64,000 bases of DNA from Cronobacter turicensis z3032 (GTDB taxonomy: Bacteria; Pseudomonadota; Gammaproteobacteria; Enterobacterales; Enterobacteriaceae), in contig FN543093.2 of assembly GCA_000027065.2 (NCBI GenBank), forward strand, positions 810,074-874,073. Reading direction: 5' to 3'. Positions within the stretch are counted from its first letter, which is position 1; each line of letters starts with the position of its first letter. A program made the position numbers and the translations under genes. The notes under the pieces are model-generated. The model ran no database searches, was not told the DNA's origin, and saw only the letters and a program-made list of their open reading frames with translations. Positions 59,749 to 64,000 of this stretch are shown piece after piece.

Positions 59749-61101
59749 ATGTTGAGCATACTCTGGAATCTGGCGGCTTTTATTATCGCACTGGGCGTTC
59801 TTATTACGGTGCATGAGTTCGGCCATTTCTGGGTTGCGCGTAAAGCGGGCGTGCGCGTGGAGCGCTTCTCCGTCGGCTTTGGTAAAGCGCTGTGGCGGCG
59901 CACTGACCGCCACGGCACAGAATACGTCATCGCCCTCATCCCGCTGGGCGGCTATGTCAAAATGCTCGACGAGCGCGTGGAGCCGGTAGCCCCGGAACTG
60001 CGTCACGAAGCCTTCAATAATAAAACCGTGGCGCAGCGCGCCGCGATTATCGCCGCCGGGCCCATCGCCAACTTCCTCTTCGCTATTTTCGCCTACTGGC
60101 TCGTTTTTATGATGGGCGTACCGGGCCTCAAACCGGTGATTGGTGAAATAACGCCCAATTCCATCGCGGCGAAGGCACAAATCGAACCTGGCACGGAACT
60201 AAAAGCTGTAGATGGCATCGAAACGCCAGACTGGGATGCTGTGCGTCTTGAACTTGTCGCCCGTATCGGCGACGAGAATGTGACACTCAGCATTGCCTCG
60301 CCAGGGGACACGGCGGCCACGGATAAAGTGCTCGATCTTCGCCAGTGGCAGTTCGAGCCGGATAAAGAAGATCCGGTTGCGTCGCTTGGCATCAGGCCGT
60401 TTGGACCGAAGATTGAACCTGTGCTTGCGCAGGTGCAACCGAAGTCCGCCGCCAGTAAAGCGGGTTTGCAAGCCGGAGACAGGATCGTTAAAGTCGATGG
60501 GCAGCCGCTCAGTGAGTGGTCAACCTTTGTGACGACGGTGCGGGATAATCCGGCGCGGCCGCTCGCAATCGACATAGAAAGACAGGGGAGCCCCTTGTCT
60601 TTGACGCTGATACCGGATACAAAACCCGGTAACGATAAGGCGGAAGGGTTTGCAGGCGTGGTGCCGAAGATTGCGCCGCTGCCCGATGAGTACAAGACAG
60701 TGCGCCAGTATGGGCCGTTCCATGCGATAACAGAAGCGACGACGAAGACGTGGCAACTGATGAAGCTGACGGTCAACATGCTGGGAAAATTACTGACCGG
60801 CGACGTTAAACTGAACAACCTCAGTGGGCCAATCTCGATTGCCCAGGGGGCAGGGATGTCAGCGGAGTTCGGGTTGATTTACTACCTGATGTTTCTGGCG
60901 CTGATCAGCGTGAACTTAGGGATTATCAATCTGTTCCCGCTACCCGTACTCGACGGGGGGCATTTGCTGTTTCTGGCGATTGAGAAGCTTAAAGGCGGGC
61001 CGGTTTCCGAGCGAGTTCAAGACTTTAGTTATCGCATTGGCTCAATTTTGCTGGTGCTGTTAATGGGGCTTGCACTTTTCAATGATTTCTCTCGGCTATA
61101 G
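59749..61101 (+). CDS. rseP: Site-2 metalloprotease RseP
   Basis: An intramembrane zinc protease that makes the second cut in RseA and so releases sigma-E, which drives degP above. It has 450 residues. The zinc motif HEFGH is at residues 22-26 in the first membrane segment; two PDZ domains lie in the middle; [13 protein letters not shown] carries the third ligand Asp. It follows cdsA by 11 bases. Confidence 0.97.
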   Translation: MLSILWNLAAFIIALGVLITVHEFGHFWVARKAGVRVERFSVGFGKALWRRTDRHGTEYVIALIPLGGYVKMLDERVEPVAPELRHEAFNNKTVAQRAAIIAAGPIANFLFAIFAYWLVFMMGVPGLKPVIGEITPNSIAAKAQIEPGTELKAVDGIETPDWDAVRLELVARIGDENVTLSIASPGDTAATDKVLDLRQWQFEPDKEDPVASLGIRPFGPKIEPVLAQVQPKSAASKAGLQAGDRIVKVDGQPLSEWSTFVTTVRDNPARPLAIDIERQGSPLSLTLIPDTKPGNDKAEGFAGVVPKIAPLPDEYKTVRQYGPFHAITEATTKTWQLMKLTVNMLGKLLTGDVKLNNLSGPISIAQGAGMSAEFGLIYYLMFLALISVNLGIINLFPLPVLDGGHLLFLAIEKLKGGPVSERVQDFSYRIGSILLVLLMGLALFNDFSRL

Positions 61102-61131
61102 AGAGCAGGTTAGGAAGAACGCATAACAACG

Positions 61132-63546
61132 ATGGCGATGAAAAAGTTGCTCATAGCGTCGCTGCTGTTTAGCAGCGCCACCGTATACGGTGCAGACGGG
61201 TTCGTAGTGAAGGACATTCATTTCGAAGGCCTGCAGCGAGTCGCCGTTGGTGCGGCCCTCCTCAGCATGCCGGTTCGCGTTGGCGATACGGTAAGTGACG
61301 AGGATATCAGTAATACTATCCGCGCGCTGTTTGCCTCCGGCAACTTCGAGGATGTGCGGGTGCTGCGCGACGGCGATACACTGCTCGTTCAGGTGAAAGA
61401 GCGCCCGACGATCGCCAGCATTACTTTCTCCGGCAACAAGTCGGTGAAAGATGACATGCTCAAGCAGAACCTCGAAGCCTCTGGCGTGCGCGTGGGTGAA
61501 TCCCTCGACCGCACTACGCTTTCCGATATCGAAAAGGGCCTGGAAGACTTTTACTACAGCGTGGGTAAATACAGCGCCAGCGTAAAAGCCGTGGTCACGC
61601 CGCTGCCGCGTAACCGCGTTGACCTGAAGCTCGTCTTCCAGGAAGGCGTTTCTGCCAAAATCCAGCAGATCAACATCGTCGGCAACCGCGCGTTCAGCAC
61701 CGAAGAGCTGATTTCCAACTTCCAGCTGCGTGACGAAGTGCCGTGGTGGAACGTGGTGGGCGATCGCAAATACCAGAAGCAAAAGCTTCAGGGCGATCTC
61801 GAAACGCTGCGTAGCTACTACCTCGATCGCGGTTACGCGCGTTTTAATATCGACTCCACGCAGGTCAGCCTGACGCCGGATAAAAAAGGCATTTACGTCA
61901 CTATCAACGTGACTGAAGGCGATCAGTACAAGATTGCAGGCGTTGAAGTCAGCGGCAACCTGGCGGGTCACTCCGCTGAAATCGAGTCGCTGACTAAAAT
62001 GCAGCCGGGCGAGCTTTACAACGGCACGAAAGTGACCCGTATGGAAGACGACATCAAGAAACTGCTTGGCCGTTACGGTTATGCGTATCCGCGCGTGCAG
62101 ACGCAGCCGGAAATCAACGATGCCGATAAAACCGTCAAGCTGCATGTGAATGTCGATTCCGGCAACCGCTTCTATGTGCGTAAGATCCGCTTTGAAGGTA
62201 ACGACACCTCCAAAGATGCCGTACTGCGTCGCGAAATGCGTCAGATGGAAGGCGCGTGGCTTGGCAGCGATCTGGTGGATCAGGGCAAAGAACGTCTGAA
62301 CCGCCTCGGTTATTTCGAAACCGTCGATGCGGACACGCAGCGCGTTTCCGGCAGCCCGGATCAGGTCGATGTGGTGTACAAAGTCAAAGAGCGTAACACC
62401 GGTAGCTTTAACTTCGGCGTAGGTTACGGCACCGAAAGCGGCGTGAGCTTCCAGGTGGGCGTACAGCAGGATAACTGGCTCGGTACCGGTTATTCCGTTG
62501 GCATCAACGGCACCAAAAACGATTACCAGACGTACTCTGAGTTCTCCGTGACTAACCCGTACTTCACGGTAGATGGCGTGAGCCTCGGCGGGCGCATCTT
62601 CTACAACGACTTTAAAGCGGACGATGCGGACCTCTCCTCATACACCAACAAAAGCTATGGTGTGGATGGTACGCTGGGCTTCCCGATTAACGAATACAAC
62701 ACGCTGCGCCTCGGCTTAGGTTACGTACACAACGACCTGTCGAATATGGAACCGCAGGTGGCGATGTGGCGTTACCTGGATTCCCTGGGCCAGAGCGCGA
62801 AAACGACCTCTGATGACAACGGCTTCTCGGCGGACGATTTCACGCTGAACTACGGCTGGACCTATAACCACCTTGACCGCGGCTTCTTCCCGACGTCAGG
62901 TTCACGTGTAAACCTGAACGGTAAAGTGACGATCCCGGGCTCTGATAACGAGTTCTATAAACTTACGCTCGATACGGCAACCTATGTTCCTATCGATGAA
63001 GACCACAAATGGGTGGTTCTGGGTCGTACGCGTTGGGGTTACGGCGACGGTCTGAGCGGCAAAGAGATGCCGTTCTATGAAAACTTCTATGCGGGCGGTT
63101 CCAGCACCGTACGTGGTTTCCAGTCCAACAACATCGGTCCTAAAGCCGTTTACTACAGTGGTCCGGGTCTGGATAACTGTGACAAAGCGGTGGGCGGCTA
63201 CTGCTCGTCTGACGATGCGGTAGGCGGCAACGCAATGGGGGTCGCAAGCCTTGAGTTTATTACCCCAACGCCGTTCCTGAGCGAGAAATACGCGAACTCT
63301 GTTCGTACCTCTCTGTTCGCCGACGCGGGTACCGTCTGGGATACCAACTGGAAGAACACAGCGGCCATGCGTGCGGCGGGCGTGCCGGATTATAGCGATC
63401 CGAGCAACATCCGTATGTCTGCGGGTATTGCGTTACAATGGATGTCTCCGCTTGGGCCGCTGGTGTTCTCGTATGCCCAGCCGTTCAAGAAATACGAGGG
63501 AGACAAAGCAGAGCAGTTCCAGTTCAATATTGGCAAGACCTGGTAA
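61132..63546 (+). CDS. bamA: Outer-membrane protein assembly factor BamA
   Basis: Core of the BAM complex that folds beta-barrel proteins into the outer membrane. It has 804 residues (E. coli 810). A signal peptide ([20 protein letters not shown]) is followed by five POTRA domains to about residue 420, then a 16-strand barrel with the conserved VRGF loop 6 motif and a terminal aromatic residue (IGKTW). Surface loops differ most from E. coli, including [18 protein letters not shown] with two Cys. It follows rseP by 30 bases. Confidence 0.98.
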   Translation: MAMKKLLIASLLFSSATVYGADGFVVKDIHFEGLQRVAVGAALLSMPVRVGDTVSDEDISNTIRALFASGNFEDVRVLRDGDTLLVQVKERPTIASITFSGNKSVKDDMLKQNLEASGVRVGESLDRTTLSDIEKGLEDFYYSVGKYSASVKAVVTPLPRNRVDLKLVFQEGVSAKIQQINIVGNRAFSTEELISNFQLRDEVPWWNVVGDRKYQKQKLQGDLETLRSYYLDRGYARFNIDSTQVSLTPDKKGIYVTINVTEGDQYKIAGVEVSGNLAGHSAEIESLTKMQPGELYNGTKVTRMEDDIKKLLGRYGYAYPRVQTQPEINDADKTVKLHVNVDSGNRFYVRKIRFEGNDTSKDAVLRREMRQMEGAWLGSDLVDQGKERLNRLGYFETVDADTQRVSGSPDQVDVVYKVKERNTGSFNFGVGYGTESGVSFQVGVQQDNWLGTGYSVGINGTKNDYQTYSEFSVTNPYFTVDGVSLGGRIFYNDFKADDADLSSYTNKSYGVDGTLGFPINEYNTLRLGLGYVHNDLSNMEPQVAMWRYLDSLGQSAKTTSDDNGFSADDFTLNYGWTYNHLDRGFFPTSGSRVNLNGKVTIPGSDNEFYKLTLDTATYVPIDEDHKWVVLGRTRWGYGDGLSGKEMPFYENFYAGGSSTVRGFQSNNIGPKAVYYSGPGLDNCDKAVGGYCSSDDAVGGNAMGVASLEFITPTPFLSEKYANSVRTSLFADAGTVWDTNWKNTAAMRAAGVPDYSDPSNIRMSAGIALQWMSPLGPLVFSYAQPFKKYEGDKAEQFQFNIGKTW

Positions 63547-63668
63547 TGTTCATTACAAGGGAATGCGTTTAGCAGTCGCGATGACTTTCGGTGCGTGCGC
63601 ATAGCACGCATCCGGGCCACGCAAAGAATAGTGCTTTCGGGCACATATGGGATGGTAAGGAGTTTATT

Positions 63669-64000
63669 GTGAAAAAGTGGTTATTCGCTGCAGGTCTTGG
63701 CCTGGCAATGGCAGCATCAGCTCAGGCTGCTGACAAGATCGCTGTAGTTAACATGGGTAATCTGTTCCAGCAGGTTGCACAGAGCACTGGTGTTTCTAAA
63801 ACGCTGGAAAACGAGTTCAAAGGCCGCGCCGGCGAACTGCAGCGCATGGAAACCGACCTGCAGGCTAAAATGCAGCGTCTGCAGCGTGACGGCTCTACCA
63901 TGAAAGCGAGCGATCGCAGCAAACTGGAGAAAGACGTCATGGCGGGTCGCCAGGAGTTCTCCAGCAAAGCGCAGCAGTTCGAACAGGATCGCGCACGTCG
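63669..64000 (+). CDS. skp: Periplasmic chaperone Skp (N-terminal part)
   Basis: The first 110 residues are visible; the gene runs off the window end. A signal peptide ([20 protein letters not shown]) precedes the start of the mature chain [15 protein letters not shown], then the long charged tentacle helix. Skp holds unfolded outer-membrane proteins as a trimer and hands them to BamA. The start is GTG at 63669, as in E. coli, with AAGGAG about 8 bases upstream. Confidence 0.97.
   Translation, partial: MKKWLFAAGLGLAMAASAQAADKIAVVNMGNLFQQVAQSTGVSKTLENEFKGRAGELQRMETDLQAKMQRLQRDGSTMKASDRSKLEKDVMAGRQEFSSKAQQFEQDRAR

Overview
The window is chromosomal DNA of an enterobacterium. Almost every gene has an Escherichia coli K-12 counterpart in the same order, running from the end of aceF (about 2.6 min on the E. 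coli map) through lpdA, acnB, speED, cueO, gcd, hpt, can, yadGH, pan, pcnB, dksA, mrcB, fhu, hemL, clcA, degP, dapD, glnD, map, rpsB-tsf, pyrH, frr, dxr, uppS, cdsA, rseP and bamA to the first two thirds of skp. Protein divergence, GC-rich third positions and small layout differences (no cdaR, no yadD, a two-gene DUF2950/DUF3300 block in place of yacH alone) suggest a non-Escherichia genus. Cronobacter or a close relative is my best guess, from memory rather than from a search.

Layout. 1-2.1 kb: end of the pyruvate dehydrogenase genes (aceF, lpdA). 2.1-4.4 kb: two secreted proteins of unknown role. 4.55-5.07 kb: a compact divergent locus with a 39-residue membrane or exported peptide on the minus strand and a short terminator-ended RNA on the plus strand, sharing a 16-base repeat. 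It looks like a type I toxin-antitoxin pair of the ryfA/timP-timR kind. 5.3-11 kb: acnB, a small orphan exported protein, yacL, the spermidine genes speE-speD, and yacC. 11.06-11.6 kb: a gene-free stretch with a minimal type I-F-like CRISPR (two repeats, one 32-base spacer, no cas genes here), then a CueR-type promoter for cueO. 13.4-25 kb: gcd/hpt with a shared CRP site, carbonic anhydrase, the yadGH ABC transporter, yadI, yadE, the pantothenate genes panD-panC-panB, then folK and pcnB. 25-33 kb: gluQ, dksA, sfsA, thpR, hrpB and mrcB. 33.3-39.2 kb: the Fur-controlled hydroxamate siderophore operon fhuACDB. 39.3-46.4 kb: hemL, clcA, erpA, yadS, btuF, mtn and dgt. 46.5-52.9 kb: degP behind a sigma-E promoter, yaeH, dapD, glnD and map. 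53.1-64 kb: a translation and envelope block, rpsB-tsf-pyrH-frr then dxr-uppS-cdsA-rseP-bamA-skp.

The functions fit together. The last block supplies ribosomal protein S2, elongation and recycling factors, undecaprenyl diphosphate and CDP-diacylglycerol for the envelope, the sigma-E pathway protease RseP, and the outer-membrane machinery BamA/Skp. DegP works in the same pathway. Most of the window is ordinary core genome. The unusual signals lie in the intergenic stretches at 4.4-5.3 kb and 11.06-11.6 kb and in the two copies of an inverted repeat at 13.2 and 39.2 kb. Starts that depart from ATG are common and were assigned from ribosome-binding sites and family lengths, including a probable ATT start for pcnB.
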